Notes: a model not told the origin generated them from the letters alone. Numbered from the stretch's first letter, positions 8,731 through 17,896 are shown. The stretch is DNA of 64,000 nucleotides from Photobacterium damselae (GCF_003026815.1 NZ_PYOG01000001.1:434001-498000), one strand, 5' to 3'. Numbers and translations are program-made.

Positions 8731-10080
8731 CTAGCGAATTTGCAGAATATTTTGCTGCAATTGATTATTCACTTCTAACGCTCGTGAGCTGGCTTGGAAA
8801 TTACGTTGCGCAGTAATCAGATCCACCAGCTCTTGGGTCATATCAATATTCGATTGCTCAAGCGTACCACTTTTGATCGCACCAAATGAGCCTTGAGATG
8901 CATCACCCCATACCGCATCACCAGATTCTTGCGTCACATTCCACAAGGTACCACCAAGCTGACTTAAACCTTGTTCATTTGAAACACGCGCCATGGCAAC
9001 ACGACCAACAATACGATCTTTACCGTTTGAATAGGACGCTAACACATTACCATCAGGGTCGATATCAACTTTAGAAAGATAACCGGTTGTCGCGCCATCC
9101 ACATCTTTAAATTGACGCACTTCAAATGGAGAGGCGTATTGGGTTGGCTCTTTATAATTCATCGTTAACGCCTGTGAATCATCAGCACCACCCACATCAA
9201 TACCAGCTGTTTTGAAATTCACCATATTAATAACAGAAGGTGAACCTGCTTGCTGTTGGCCAGAGGTATCAAATTTCATGATATAGCCTTTGTGCGCAGC
9301 AGTACCATGAATAGCGCCATTAGCTACAAATGCAGGATTTAGCTTTGCTGTATCTACGTCTAGAGGTAGCTCTTTGCCCGATGGATTAGTCACCGTATGG
9401 TAAACTTCCCACGTATTCGCTGTAGTTGGATCGGCTGGATTATACTTCGCCACATAATAGGTATTCATTTTGTAAGGTTTACCCAATGAATCATAAATAG
9501 TAGACGAGGTGGAGCGGCTGTAAGAATCCTTGTCGTCAAAGTTAAACGGATGATTCTTTGGCGTAGTTTCTTTATTTGGCAAGTTAAGCGAAATATCCAT
9601 AGTTTTTGATGGCGTTGGCTTACCAAAAACATCATCAATTTTCATCGATTTAGGCTCATAAGAGGACACCGTATTCGTGTCGCTATTCACCTCATAGCCT
9701 AATAAAAACTTACCTTCTGAGTTCACCAATTCGTTTTGGTTATTAAGATGAAAAGCACCATTTCGCGTCAAACTGTTGTTAGCTGGTTCTGCTTTATTAT
9801 CAGCAACAGCAAAAAAGCCTGCACCTGAGATTCGAAGATCTAACGGGTTATTGGTATATAAACTTGAACCTTCATGAAATTGCTGAGCAACCGTTGAGGT
9901 TTGAACACCGCCACCAGTGCTAGTTTTAGCATTGGAGAAAATGGAATTAGAATACACATCACCAAACTCAGCACGGGACTCTTTAAAGCCATAAGTGTTT
10001 GCGTTAGCTATGTTATTACTGGTTGTATTTAAATCTTTTTGGGCCGCACCCAAGCCGCTCAATGCGATATTAACACTCAT
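8731..10080 (-). CDS. flgE: Flagellar hook protein FlgE
   Basis: FlgE is the hook subunit. The 449-aa product opens MSVNIALSGLGAAQKDLNTT with SNNIANANTYGFKESRAEF (about residues 21-39), the hook/rod signature, and ends with QELVDLITAQRNFQASSRALE. The middle region (150-350) is the variable outer hook domain. Its start abuts the flgD stop (one base shared at 10080), implying coupled translation in flgBCDE. Confidence 0.97.
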   Translation of the reverse strand: MSVNIALSGLGAAQKDLNTTSNNIANANTYGFKESRAEFGDVYSNSIFSNAKTSTGGGVQTSTVAQQFHEGSSLYTNNPLDLRISGAGFFAVADNKAEPANNSLTRNGAFHLNNQNELVNSEGKFLLGYEVNSDTNTVSSYEPKSMKIDDVFGKPTPSKTMDISLNLPNKETTPKNHPFNFDDKDSYSRSTSSTIYDSLGKPYKMNTYYVAKYNPADPTTANTWEVYHTVTNPSGKELPLDVDTAKLNPAFVANGAIHGTAAHKGYIMKFDTSGQQQAGSPSVINMVNFKTAGIDVGGADDSQALTMNYKEPTQYASPFEVRQFKDVDGATTGYLSKVDIDPDGNVLASYSNGKDRIVGRVAMARVSNEQGLSQLGGTLWNVTQESGDAVWGDASQGSFGAIKSGTLEQSNIDMTQELVDLITAQRNFQASSRALEVNNQLQQNILQIR

Positions 10081-10820
10081 TATCCATTTCCTTTTTCGGT
10101 TGCTTGACCCACTTGCAAGACATCAGTAAGTTTGTATGGTGAACTGAATCCAGCCAGATTTAACATTACCTGACCATCTTGATTACCCATCAAAACACTG
10201 TTGACGTTTGCATGGGTAAATACTTCAAATTCTTGGTTTTTACCACCACTAGTGCCAGAAACGGCAAAACGGTATTTTCCATGCGGCAAACTGTTGCCGT
10301 TATCATCTTTGCCATCCCAACTAAATGGATGTTCGCCAGGAGCTTGCGTGCCAAGAGAGACGGTTTTAACCAACTCCCCTTTTTCGTTTTCCACTCGTAA
10401 AATGGCGTTGTCGACCCCTTGATTAACTCGCACGACACCACTCATTGCGCCATCTTGGGTTTTCATTGCGGTTGCACTTGGGATCAGAACATCTAAACCA
10501 ACTAAAGAGGACGCTTGAAGCGCTTGGTTTGATGTTAATGCCGTATTTAGGACCCCAAATTGATCGTTCATTTTGGTAATACCATCAACCGTTGCAAATG
10601 ATGCCATCTGTGCAATCATCTGATCGTTACTAACGGGTTTAAACGGATCTTGTTGGGCTAACTGCTTGGTTAACAAAGAGAGAAAATCTTCTTGTTTTAA
10701 GGCGTTTTGACCTGTGGTCTTCTGCTCTTGCTGCACTTTTTTATCGTGCATACCCTTTAGCTGATCTAAATAAGAGAGATTATTTCCAGCGTTGCCATTA
10801 ATGCTTGTCATAACAGTCAC
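10080..10820 (-). CDS. flgD: Flagellar hook-capping / scaffold protein FlgD
   Basis: FlgD caps the growing hook so that FlgE subunits polymerise. The 246-aa product has the N-terminal export region, the conserved FLSLLTKQLAQQDPFKPVSNDQMIAQMASFATVDGI stretch (about residues 47-82) and a C-terminal Ig/tudor-like domain with FSWDGKDDNGNSLPHGKYRF. It follows flgC by 14 bases. Confidence 0.96.
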   Translation of the reverse strand: MTVMTSINGNAGNNLSYLDQLKGMHDKKVQQEQKTTGQNALKQEDFLSLLTKQLAQQDPFKPVSNDQMIAQMASFATVDGITKMNDQFGVLNTALTSNQALQASSLVGLDVLIPSATAMKTQDGAMSGVVRVNQGVDNAILRVENEKGELVKTVSLGTQAPGEHPFSWDGKDDNGNSLPHGKYRFAVSGTSGGKNQEFEVFTHANVNSVLMGNQDGQVMLNLAGFSSPYKLTDVLQVGQATEKGNG

Positions 10821-10834
10821 TTCTCACTGACGCT

Positions 10835-11254
10835 CTATTTACCCATCTGCAAGGTGCTCATGAGCATCTGCTTACTGGTATCTGCCACTTGAACATTATT
10901 TTGATAAGAGCGAGAGGCTGAAATCATATTTGCCATCTCTTCCATCACATTAACATTAGGTTTGTAGATATAACCTTGAGCATTCGCCTTGGGATGCTCG
11001 GGATTGTATTCAGCAATCAAAGGCTTTTGACTTTCTACAATGCCTTCTAATCGAACGGGAACACTTTCTTGAGTATTGTTATAAGAGGCACTGTCTAAAG
11101 CAGCGGCAAAAATAGGCTGGCGGGCACGATAAGTTTCCCCAGCTGAACTGCTGACTGTATTGGCGTTAGATAAGTTACTGGCCGTTGTATTTAAACGTAC
11201 CGATTCAGCACTCATGGCTGAGCCTGTAACATTAAAGATATTAAACAAGCTCAT
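10835..11254 (-). CDS. flgC: Flagellar proximal rod protein FlgC
   Basis: FlgC is a proximal rod protein of 139 aa, the usual length. Motifs are NTTASNLSNANTVSSS near residue 23 and the C-terminal helix NVMEEMANMISASRSYQNNV. It starts 3 bases after the flgB stop, so flgB-flgC are tightly coupled. Confidence 0.97.
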   Translation of the reverse strand: MSLFNIFNVTGSAMSAESVRLNTTASNLSNANTVSSSAGETYRARQPIFAAALDSASYNNTQESVPVRLEGIVESQKPLIAEYNPEHPKANAQGYIYKPNVNVMEEMANMISASRSYQNNVQVADTSKQMLMSTLQMGK

Positions 11255-11257
11255 CTA

Positions 11258-11665
11258 CTACTCTCCCTTAATGGCTTTGGTTAAGTTTTTAAATTTAGAG
11301 CCAAGAAAATCGAGTGATGCCTGATACTCTAGCGCATTTTGCATAAACAGATTTTGCTCAAGTTGTGTATCAACAGTATTGCCATCCCCGGTATCAGGTT
11401 GGGTAGGAACTCGAAACTTTTGTGCTCCAGCAATTCCGCCAATACCTGCATGTGCGGCAGAAATATGCCGCCCGTTGGTTTGTGCAAGACCGGCTTGCTG
11501 ACCTGAACTTGCCGCCTGCAATGCTCGACTGAAATCCAGATCCTTTGCTTTGTAACCTGGGGTGTTCACATTTGCGATATTACTGGCGATTGTTTCAGCC
11601 CGTTTAGAGCGTAGCCCTACCGTGTATTGGTGAATCCCAAGCGCTTTATCAAAAGAAATAGACAT
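11258..11665 (-). CDS. flgB: Flagellar proximal rod protein FlgB
   Basis: FlgB joins the rod to the MS-ring. The start is set at 11665 (MSISFDKALGIHQYTV) because GGAGG lies 5-6 bases upstream; a GTG 12 bases earlier would sit inside that Shine-Dalgarno. The product has AETIASNIANVNTPGYKAKD (residues about 24-43) and the C-terminal FMQNALEYQASLDFLGSKF. It is the first gene of the flgBCDE unit, with a very good sigma-54 promoter upstream. Confidence 0.96.
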   Translation of the reverse strand: MSISFDKALGIHQYTVGLRSKRAETIASNIANVNTPGYKAKDLDFSRALQAASSGQQAGLAQTNGRHISAAHAGIGGIAGAQKFRVPTQPDTGDGNTVDTQLEQNLFMQNALEYQASLDFLGSKFKNLTKAIKGE

Positions 11666-11696
11666 CGATGCCTCCACAATAACTTAGCGCTATTAC

Positions 11697-11713
11697 TGCA
11701 AGGATAATGCCAA
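11697..11713 (-). promoter_or_regulatory. Sigma-54 promoter of flgBCDE
   Basis: The minus strand reads TTGGCATTATCCTTGCA, nearly identical to the -24/-12 consensus with GG-N10-GC spacing. It ends 31 bases before the flgB ATG. This agrees with flgBCDE being a class III FlrC/sigma-54 operon in vibrios. Confidence 0.9.
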
Positions 11714-11792
11714 TTAAGAAAGGAATGGGATTCTAAGCAGAACCCCATGAAATAGAAGAGATAACCAACTTGCTCTATTGCAAAAATAACGG

Positions 11793-12617
11793 TTATTTAA
11801 GTTTGTAGATAATCCCTGGATTACAGCGAATCATCTCAAATTTATCGGTAAGACCAGTTAACGATTCTGATGCGCCCAGCAATAAGTAACCACCAGGATT
11901 TAAGCTTTGCGCCATTTGGTTAAGCACTTTAGCTTTCATTTCAGGTGAGAAATAGATCAAAACATTACGACAGAAGATCACATCAAACTTGCCCAGTAGA
12001 GCGTAGCTGTCTTTTAAGTTTTGCGCTCTAAACTGAACTAAACGCTTCACTTTATCGTTAATCTTCATTCGACCATCGCCATTATCATCAAAGAACATAC
12101 GACGACGCTCTGGTGATAAACCACGGCCTAACGCAAGGTTGTCATAAACCCCTGTCCGACACATATCTAACATAGTTTGTGATATATCGGTTGCGGTAAT
12201 GTGCACCCCACTGAGCAAACCCGGCTTTTTCATCTGAGTTTCTAGTACGCTCATGGCAATCGAATACGGCTCTTGACCTGAAGAACTGGCTGCCGACCAA
12301 ATTTTAAGCGGTCTTTTATGTGCAGCTAATTCAGGGAAAATACGCTCGGTTAATACGGTATATGGATAAATATCGCGAAACCACAGTGTTTCATTGGTTG
12401 TCATCGCATCGACCGCAGCCACTCGCAACTCTCGATTTCGCCCCACTAAGACAGATTGAATAAGATCTGAAATGGAAGCAAGAGAGAAACGACTGACTAA
12501 AGGACTTAATCGACTGCGAACTAAATACTGCTTACTGTCACCTAGCACTATGCCACATTGAGCTTCTAAAAAACGACAAAACTCGGCATAGTCTTTATCG
12601 TTTACTGTTGTTGTCAT
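11793..12617 (-). CDS. cheR: Chemotaxis protein methyltransferase CheR
   Basis: CheR transfers methyl groups from S-adenosylmethionine to glutamates of chemoreceptors. The 274-aa product has an N-terminal all-alpha domain (residues 1-85) and a Rossmann SAM-binding domain with IWSAASSSGQEPYSIAM, then FDVIFCRNVLIYFSPE near residue 210. It lies downstream of cheV on the same strand; a 168-base gap separates them, with several repeated AACC/TTAA patches but no clear terminator, so cotranscription is likely. Confidence 0.96.
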   Translation of the reverse strand: MTTTVNDKDYAEFCRFLEAQCGIVLGDSKQYLVRSRLSPLVSRFSLASISDLIQSVLVGRNRELRVAAVDAMTTNETLWFRDIYPYTVLTERIFPELAAHKRPLKIWSAASSSGQEPYSIAMSVLETQMKKPGLLSGVHITATDISQTMLDMCRTGVYDNLALGRGLSPERRRMFFDDNGDGRMKINDKVKRLVQFRAQNLKDSYALLGKFDVIFCRNVLIYFSPEMKAKVLNQMAQSLNPGGYLLLGASESLTGLTDKFEMIRCNPGIIYKLK

Positions 12618-12785
12618 GTAAGACTCTTTTATTTGTTATATCAATCTCACCAAATAATTAATGAGATAGCTTTTATTAATAAGGTTTGGGGCAGATAGTA
12701 ACACCACTGCCCAAAAAACTTTAACCAGAAAATCTTAACCTCTTAACCCAAAAACCTTAAATAGACTTTAAATAAAACCTTTCTA

Positions 12786-13709
12786 TTAGTTCGTTTGTGG
12801 GATCGCCTGAAGTACTGCTGAACCCAACTCATCTGGGTTAAATTTAGGAATAAAGGCATTAGCGCCAACACGTTCAACCATTGCCTGATTAAAAACCCCA
12901 CTTAAAGAGGTATGCAAAATAACATGGAGATTTTTCAGTTGCGGGTTATTACGAATTTCAGCGGTTAAGGTATAGCCATCCATTTCAGGCATTTCAATAT
13001 CTGAGATAACCAAAGCCAGTTGATCGTAAATACTGCCTTCTTTTGCCATCTCTTTTAAGGTATTTAGCGCTTCACGCCCATCTTTTACCAATACGCATTC
13101 ATAACCGATAGCTTCGATTGCTCGCTGAACTTGTTTACGCGCAACAGCGGAATCGTCGGCAACTAAAATACGGTTAACCTCAGGTAATTGAGTCGCTAAC
13201 TCTTCAAATACTGTTCCTGTTATATCGGTATCAGCAGGGGAGATCTCATCTAGAATTTTTTCTACATCTAAGATCTCAACCAACTCATTATCAATTTCAG
13301 TCACCGCGGTTAAATAGTTCGAGCGGCCCGCCCCTTTCGGTGGAGGCAGAATGGATTCCCAATTCATATTGATAATACGCTCAACCGAGGTTACTAAAAA
13401 CCCTTGTACAGAGCGGTTAAATTCAGAGATGATCACAAAGCAGTTAGACAGATCTTCAATTGGACGCCCGCCCGTTGCTAAACTCATGTCGATAACAGAA
13501 ATGGTTTGACCACGAATATGTGCTATGCCTTTTACTAATGGATGCAAATTAGGCATTGTAGTTAACTTCGGGCACTGCAATACTTCTTTAACTTTAAAGA
13601 CATTGATCCCATAACGCTGACGTCGCATCAAACGAAACGTCAATAACTCTAATCGGTTTTGGCCAACTAACTGGGTTCGTTGATTGACCGAATCTAGTAT
13701 CCCCGTCAT
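12786..13709 (-). CDS. cheV: Chemotaxis coupling/response-regulator protein CheV
   Basis: CheV couples receptors to CheA and is itself phosphorylated, contributing to adaptation. The 307-aa product has an N-terminal CheW-like domain (about residues 20-165) and a C-terminal receiver domain starting ILVADDSAVARKQ, with the phospho-acceptor Asp in VISDIEMPEMDGYTL and the conserved Lys in NAFIPKFNPDEL. It is divergent from flgA across a 92-base gap in which I could not read a confident promoter. Confidence 0.95.
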   Translation of the reverse strand: MTGILDSVNQRTQLVGQNRLELLTFRLMRRQRYGINVFKVKEVLQCPKLTTMPNLHPLVKGIAHIRGQTISVIDMSLATGGRPIEDLSNCFVIISEFNRSVQGFLVTSVERIINMNWESILPPPKGAGRSNYLTAVTEIDNELVEILDVEKILDEISPADTDITGTVFEELATQLPEVNRILVADDSAVARKQVQRAIEAIGYECVLVKDGREALNTLKEMAKEGSIYDQLALVISDIEMPEMDGYTLTAEIRNNPQLKNLHVILHTSLSGVFNQAMVERVGANAFIPKFNPDELGSAVLQAIPQTN

Positions 13710-13801
13710 AAGGACTCCATAATGTTTTGCAAAGAAGTATTACTAAATGCCAATATCTGCACTGTCATCTGATGTAGAACGAACAAATAGCGGACAATAT
13801 A

Positions 13802-14497
13802 ATGCGTTTTAAATTTATCCCCTCTATTATCGGCCTTGTTTCGGTAATCTTTAGTAACAATATGTCATTTGCTGCTGATATTGATCTCGAAACAATTCGC
13901 CACAGTGCTGAAGCTTTTGTTCAAACTCAAATAACACCACCTAAAGAGGGAGAACTTAGCATCGAAGCGGCACAATTGGACTCTCGCCTACGTTTTTCTC
14001 ATTGTTCAGAACCACTAGAAACATCGTTACCGGGCAAACAAGAGATCAATAACAATGCCACTGTACTGGTTCGATGTAATCATGAAAATTGGCAAGTCTA
14101 TGTCCCGGTGCGCGTGCAGCTACTGCTACCTCGGGTTGTCGCTTCAGTTCCATTAGGCCGAGGAATGGTTCTCTCCCAAAATAACCTGACTGTTGCACTT
14201 ATCGAAAGTCGCTTTCAACGAGGGGCAATCTATCAATCACCACAGGCGTTATTTGGTGCTAAAGTAAAACGCAATGTAAAAATTGGTGAAGCCGTACAAG
14301 CGAATGATATTTGTATGGTTTGTCGTAATGATAAAGTTGTGATCAGTGCCGGGCAACCGGGCTTAAAGATCATCACTCAAGGCACTGCTCTATCTGATGG
14401 CACCCTTGGCGAACAAATCCGGGTAAAAAACAATCGCTCCAATAAAATCATCTCAGCCCAAGTTTCCGCTGTCGGTGAGGTCGATGTCTCTTATTAA
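13802..14497 (+). CDS. flgA: Flagellar P-ring assembly chaperone FlgA
   Basis: FlgA is a periplasmic chaperone for P-ring (FlgI) assembly. The 231-aa product has a signal peptide (MRFKFIPSIIGLVSVIFSNN, cleavage near residue 24), an N-terminal domain with two cysteines, and a C-terminal SAF-like domain (VPLGRGMVLSQNNL, then IGEAVQANDI). It is divergent from cheV and precedes flgMN, the arrangement typical of vibrios. Confidence 0.94.
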   Translation: MRFKFIPSIIGLVSVIFSNNMSFAADIDLETIRHSAEAFVQTQITPPKEGELSIEAAQLDSRLRFSHCSEPLETSLPGKQEINNNATVLVRCNHENWQVYVPVRVQLLLPRVVASVPLGRGMVLSQNNLTVALIESRFQRGAIYQSPQALFGAKVKRNVKIGEAVQANDICMVCRNDKVVISAGQPGLKIITQGTALSDGTLGEQIRVKNNRSNKIISAQVSAVGEVDVSY

Positions 14498-14546
14498 CCA
14501 CCATGATAAGCACAAGGCTTTCATTATAATTTTGACAAAATAGTGC

Positions 14547-14573
14547 TAAAGTAAACGGTGATCAAGTCGATAG
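14547..14573 (+). promoter_or_regulatory. Sigma-28 (FliA) promoter of flgMN
   Basis: TAAAGTAA-N11-GTCGATAG closely matches the sigma-28 consensus (TAAAGTTT-N11-GCCGATAA) with exact spacing. The predicted start of transcription, about 14580, is 40 bases before the flgM ATG. FliA-driven flgM gives the expected feedback, since FlgM inhibits FliA. Confidence 0.85.
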
Positions 14574-14620
14574 TTCATACTATAGAATACAATAATTCGA
14601 CACTGATAAGGGTTCACACA

Positions 14621-14941
14621 ATGGCAGGCATAGATCAACTACGTCAAAATAGTCAAGCGATGACGACCATGCGAAGTCAGCAACAAAAAGTTAATGACAA
14701 TGCATCATCAACAAGCAATACAACAGCATCAACGACACCAACCCAGCACGATGAGATTTCATTAAGTGCTCAGGGTAAAGCGGTAGGCCAAATTCATCAG
14801 CAATTAGCTACCGAGCCAAGTTTTGATGCCGATAAAGTGGCTAAAATCAAAGAAGCGATCAGTAACGGATCATACAAAGTCGATCCTGATAAATTAGCTT
14901 CAAATATCATGAAGTTTGAAAATGAACTGAAAGATATCTAA
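14621..14941 (+). CDS. flgM: Anti-sigma-28 factor FlgM
   Basis: FlgM binds and inhibits FliA until it is exported through the finished hook-basal body. The start is set at 14621 (MAGIDQLRQNSQ) because AAGGG precedes it and because an upstream in-frame ATG at 14558 lies inside the FliA promoter, before the start of transcription. The 106-aa product has a disordered Ser/Thr/Asn-rich N-terminal half and the C-terminal FliA-binding part (VAKIKEAISNGSYKVDPDKL). Confidence 0.93.
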   Translation: MAGIDQLRQNSQAMTTMRSQQQKVNDNASSTSNTTASTTPTQHDEISLSAQGKAVGQIHQQLATEPSFDADKVAKIKEAISNGSYKVDPDKLASNIMKFENELKDI

Positions 14942-14970
14942 TCCATAACAGAGCGGTAATGGAGCGTTAG

Positions 14971-15396
14971 GTGGAAAATATTGAGTCTTTGCTTAATCAG
15001 CAACAAGAAAATTTAGAAGCATTACGTCAGATACTTAGCCAAGAAAAGCAAGCTATCGTTGCCCGTAATGCACTTAATATTGAACACTTTGCCAAGCAAA
15101 AGCTCGAACGCATTCAAAAAGCTCAGTTGTTAGATCACCAAATTGCCAAACATCCACAGCGAGCGTCATTGGTTGACTCCCCTTTGCTAGCCCAGCAAGT
15201 GATCGAATTAACATCCCTTGTTAGCCAATGCCAGCAACAAAATGACATTAATGGTGAAGCACTTCAACGTGCTCAACTGAGCTTTCACAAACTCAATAAT
15301 TTATTCCAGCAAAGCCGCGGTAAGCAGCAAATGACATACAACAGTGATGGTATTGCACAGAATATCCGCTCTCTGGGCACCAACCTCAAAGCTTAA
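14971..15396 (+). CDS. flgN: Flagellar export chaperone FlgN
   Basis: FlgN is the cytoplasmic chaperone for FlgK and FlgL. The 141-aa product is almost entirely helical and Gln-rich with a coiled-coil pattern (SLLNQQQENLEALRQILSQE at the N-terminus), as in the FlgN family. The start codon is GTG with TGGAG upstream. It follows flgM by 29 bases and converges on flgP. Confidence 0.88.
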   Translation: MENIESLLNQQQENLEALRQILSQEKQAIVARNALNIEHFAKQKLERIQKAQLLDHQIAKHPQRASLVDSPLLAQQVIELTSLVSQCQQQNDINGEALQRAQLSFHKLNNLFQQSRGKQQMTYNSDGIAQNIRSLGTNLKA

Positions 15397-15429
15397 TATT
15401 TAACACCTGAGCGCCCACCAGCATTAAAC

Positions 15430-15891
15430 TTAAAATATCGTCTGTGTTTGTGCCGGAACATGGATGATTTGACCGTGATCTTTCATGGTTTCCATCAACT
15501 TAAGATCCAACTCCATTTCAGTAACGTAACTGTCTCCTACCGGGTAGCTTCTAATGACTTTAGCACCGCGAATTACACCATCGGTTGCACCATCAGCCAC
15601 TTCAAGACCCAATTGTTGATCTTCCATCGCGGCACGAGCACTGATACGCACACCATAAACCTGCTCGGCTAACTCTCGATAAGCGTCAATTTTTGATGCG
15701 CGCATAGCTCGAATGCGTTTTTCATCATCATTTCTACCTTGTTGATCACTAATAGAGGCATAACCTACTGCCGTAATCACCTGGCTACCATAAGACGACG
15801 ATGACGGAGAACTAAAACCAACATTATTTGAACCACTGCATCCTGCAACGAAAAGAACGGCTCCTAGCAGCCAAACGGAGTTATTATTCAC
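15430..15891 (-). CDS. flgP: Flagellar assembly lipoprotein FlgP
   Basis: FlgP is an outer-membrane lipoprotein needed for motility in Vibrio; with FlgO and FlgT it forms disk/H-ring structures around the basal body. The 153-aa product has a signal peptide with lipobox VAGC (Cys18) and a LPP20-like domain (KRIRAMRASKIDAYRELAEQ, about residues 58-77). It starts 6 bases after flgO ends and forms the flgOP operon. Confidence 0.93.
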   Translation of the reverse strand: MNNNSVWLLGAVLFVAGCSGSNNVGFSSPSSSSYGSQVITAVGYASISDQQGRNDDEKRIRAMRASKIDAYRELAEQVYGVRISARAAMEDQQLGLEVADGATDGVIRGAKVIRSYPVGDSYVTEMELDLKLMETMKDHGQIIHVPAQTQTIF

Positions 15892-15897
15892 GGAATT

Positions 15898-16533
15898 CTA
15901 AGGCCTCAAAATAACATTATTATCTGATAATTTATTGATATCATTTCGAATCAATACACCATTACGCATTTGAATCTTATTCATAAAATCAAGGTCACGA
16001 CCAATTCTATCAGCAGGTAAAAAACCTTGAGCAGAAGCAATCACAACACGAGAGCGCATCCCTACAATACGTGCATTGATCATAACGCCACCGCTTTGTC
16101 TTAACATGGTTCCTGTTAATACATAATCAACTGACTGCTGTGGTGCTAATTCTCGCCAGTCACGACTAATTGTAAAATCACCCGCTTGGGTCACTTTAAT
16201 TGAACCCGTAATTTTATAATCGACAACGGTAAAACCACGGTGTTGCAACTGATACATAAAGCTTTCCGTTACTGCATTACCAAGCCAATTGGTTTCGCTC
16301 ATTGACTGTAAATCAACAAATGACGTTACAGCGACTGGTGTTTGAGCGGTTAGATATTGGTTTGATTGCACTAACTGATCAGCCATTCCTTGGATGAAAT
16401 AATCCAATGTATGGCGTGGTGTTTCAGTCAAAGAAAATGACGCACCAGGATAAGGTTCTCGTCCGTTATATACAGCGGGACTGCTACAAGAGGTTACCAG
16501 CAAAGTTAGCGCTACGGCCCACCATATTTTCAT
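15898..16533 (-). CDS. flgO: Flagellar H-ring / outer-membrane protein FlgO
   Basis: FlgO is an outer-membrane protein of the Vibrio basal body. The start is set at 16533 (MKIWWAVALTLLVTSCSS): GGAG precedes this ATG and it gives a lipoprotein signal with lipobox VTSC. A longer frame from 16611 would add 26 hydrophilic residues before it. The mature part matches the FlgO domain (TPVAVTSFVDLQSMSETNW, then VDYVLTGTMLRQSGGVMINARIVG). It lies upstream of flgP and is divergent from flgT. Confidence 0.93.
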   Translation of the reverse strand: MKIWWAVALTLLVTSCSSPAVYNGREPYPGASFSLTETPRHTLDYFIQGMADQLVQSNQYLTAQTPVAVTSFVDLQSMSETNWLGNAVTESFMYQLQHRGFTVVDYKITGSIKVTQAGDFTISRDWRELAPQQSVDYVLTGTMLRQSGGVMINARIVGMRSRVVIASAQGFLPADRIGRDLDFMNKIQMRNGVLIRNDINKLSDNNVILRP

Positions 16534-16618
16534 TCTTTTGCTCCAGTTAGATCTACCGTCACTCTGTTTATCGTCAAAATTCATAAAAACTTTAAATATA
16601 TTCAATATCATCTAACTT

Positions 16619-16635
16619 TAGGAACATTCTTTGCT
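16619..16635 (+). promoter_or_regulatory. Sigma-54-like promoter of flgT
   Basis: TAGGAACATTCTTTGCT has GG-N10-GC spacing and a TTTGCT -12 element on the plus strand. The predicted start of transcription, about 16646, is 46 bases before the flgT ATG. The -24 half departs from TGGCAC. Confidence 0.6.
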
Positions 16636-16664
16636 TATAGGGTTACATAACCGATCTGCAATAA

Positions 16665-16681
16665 AGCAAAAAATATACCGA
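16665..16681 (-). promoter_or_regulatory. Sigma-54-like promoter of flgOP
   Basis: The minus strand reads TCGGTATATTTTTTGCT, with GG-N10-GC spacing and TTTGCT at -12. The predicted start of transcription is about 16654, some 120 bases before the chosen flgO start. It faces the flgT site. flgOP is FlrC/sigma-54 dependent in V. cholerae, which supports it. Confidence 0.5.
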
Positions 16682-16691
16682 GAATGAAAGA

Positions 16692-17837
16692 ATGAAAAAG
16701 ATATTGGTGGCATTGCTTAACTTTAGTGTCATGCTAGGTGGCGTATTTTCTCTGCCCGTTCACGCTAAATGGCTAGAAGTTACGGGCCAAGCCGTTATTT
16801 TAGAAAGTGAAAGCACAGCCCGCATTAACGCTTTAGAAGATGCCATCTATCAAGCAATAATTTTTTCTGGTGCTGATATTGCGACACTCAGTAATATCAA
16901 ACCGTATTTAAGTGAGAAAAATAAAGAGTATCGCTTCAGTGGTAACGAAGTACGCCAAGTCTCTGTACTCAAAACCGATAAACAAGGCGGCAAGTTTTAC
17001 CTCACTGCACGCATTGATATTTACCCTGCGGCAAAATCTTGCCACAAGACTCAATATAAAAAGCCTTTGTTACTTAGTGACTTCACTTTACTTTCTCAGC
17101 AACAAGCGGTGATGGGTGGCATTTACCAAGTTGGAGAGGATTTTACTACCATGCTAAAGCGACAAATCCAGCAACGGTCGCAAAGTTTTGTTGTCGCAGG
17201 AACCACTCATATTCCATTTAATGCCAATAACCCATCGATGATGATGATGTTGGCAGAAGATAAAGATGCTCAATATCTTATCAGTGGGCAAATTACAGAT
17301 ATTTCTGCGACCTTAGATCAAAAGTTATTAAAAAAGGATCAAGTGAATCGCCAATTTGCCACTTCAATGACCATTATGGACGGTAAAACGGGAGAGATCC
17401 TATTTGAAAAGAATTACCGTGATATTGCTTTATGGCCTTTTTCTCGTACCAGTACCGTAGATACTAAGTCTGCTCGATTCTGGCAATCTCCTTATGGACT
17501 AGCCGTTGAGCGAGTAAGCCGTAATATGATGCTAGATTTAGAAAACTCCTTATCTTGTCGAACAAGCTTACCTGAAATTGTGAGTGCTCATGGCAATATG
17601 GCTCAAATGAATGTTGGACGCATTCATGGGGTAAAAGAGGGCGATAGATTGAAATTATGGCACAGTGCCAGCTTTATCGATCAAATGGGGATTCCAAGAA
17701 CTCGCATGGTTGCCACCCAACTTACCCTAGTCGTTAGCCGTGTTTATGAAAAGTCAGCAGAACTTATCATTAACCAACCGGATCTTGCTGCTAGCATCCA
17801 AACCGGTGATTTACTGACCAAGCAAGTCAAACGTTAA
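16692..17837 (+). CDS. flgT: Flagellar H-ring protein FlgT
   Basis: FlgT is a periplasmic protein that forms the H-ring and is needed to hold the polar flagellar basal body and stator T-ring in Vibrio. The 381-aa product begins with a signal peptide (cleavage near VHAKW, residue 26). The mature N-terminal domain reads WLEVTGQAVILESESTARIN, and the C-terminus has the beta-rich domain (VGRIHGVKEGDRLKLWH). It is divergent from flgO. Confidence 0.94.
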   Translation: MKKILVALLNFSVMLGGVFSLPVHAKWLEVTGQAVILESESTARINALEDAIYQAIIFSGADIATLSNIKPYLSEKNKEYRFSGNEVRQVSVLKTDKQGGKFYLTARIDIYPAAKSCHKTQYKKPLLLSDFTLLSQQQAVMGGIYQVGEDFTTMLKRQIQQRSQSFVVAGTTHIPFNANNPSMMMMLAEDKDAQYLISGQITDISATLDQKLLKKDQVNRQFATSMTIMDGKTGEILFEKNYRDIALWPFSRTSTVDTKSARFWQSPYGLAVERVSRNMMLDLENSLSCRTSLPEIVSAHGNMAQMNVGRIHGVKEGDRLKLWHSASFIDQMGIPRTRMVATQLTLVVSRVYEKSAELIINQPDLAASIQTGDLLTKQVKR

Positions 17838-17869
17838 CGACAATCTCTTATATTTTTGTTTTTTTTCAG

Positions 17870-17875
17870 TATAAT
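17870..17875 (+). promoter_or_regulatory. -10 element of the tRNA-Arg promoter
   Basis: TATAAT lies 22 bases before the tRNA, preceded by a T-rich tract and followed by GAGG. No good -35 hexamer is seen at 17 bases. Confidence 0.5.
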
Positions 17876-17896
17876 GAGGGAGTTTCATATCAAGAA

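Noticed and set aside
14558-14620. Longer FlgM start
   Set aside because: The upstream ATG lies inside the sigma-28 promoter, before the start of transcription, and lacks a ribosome site.
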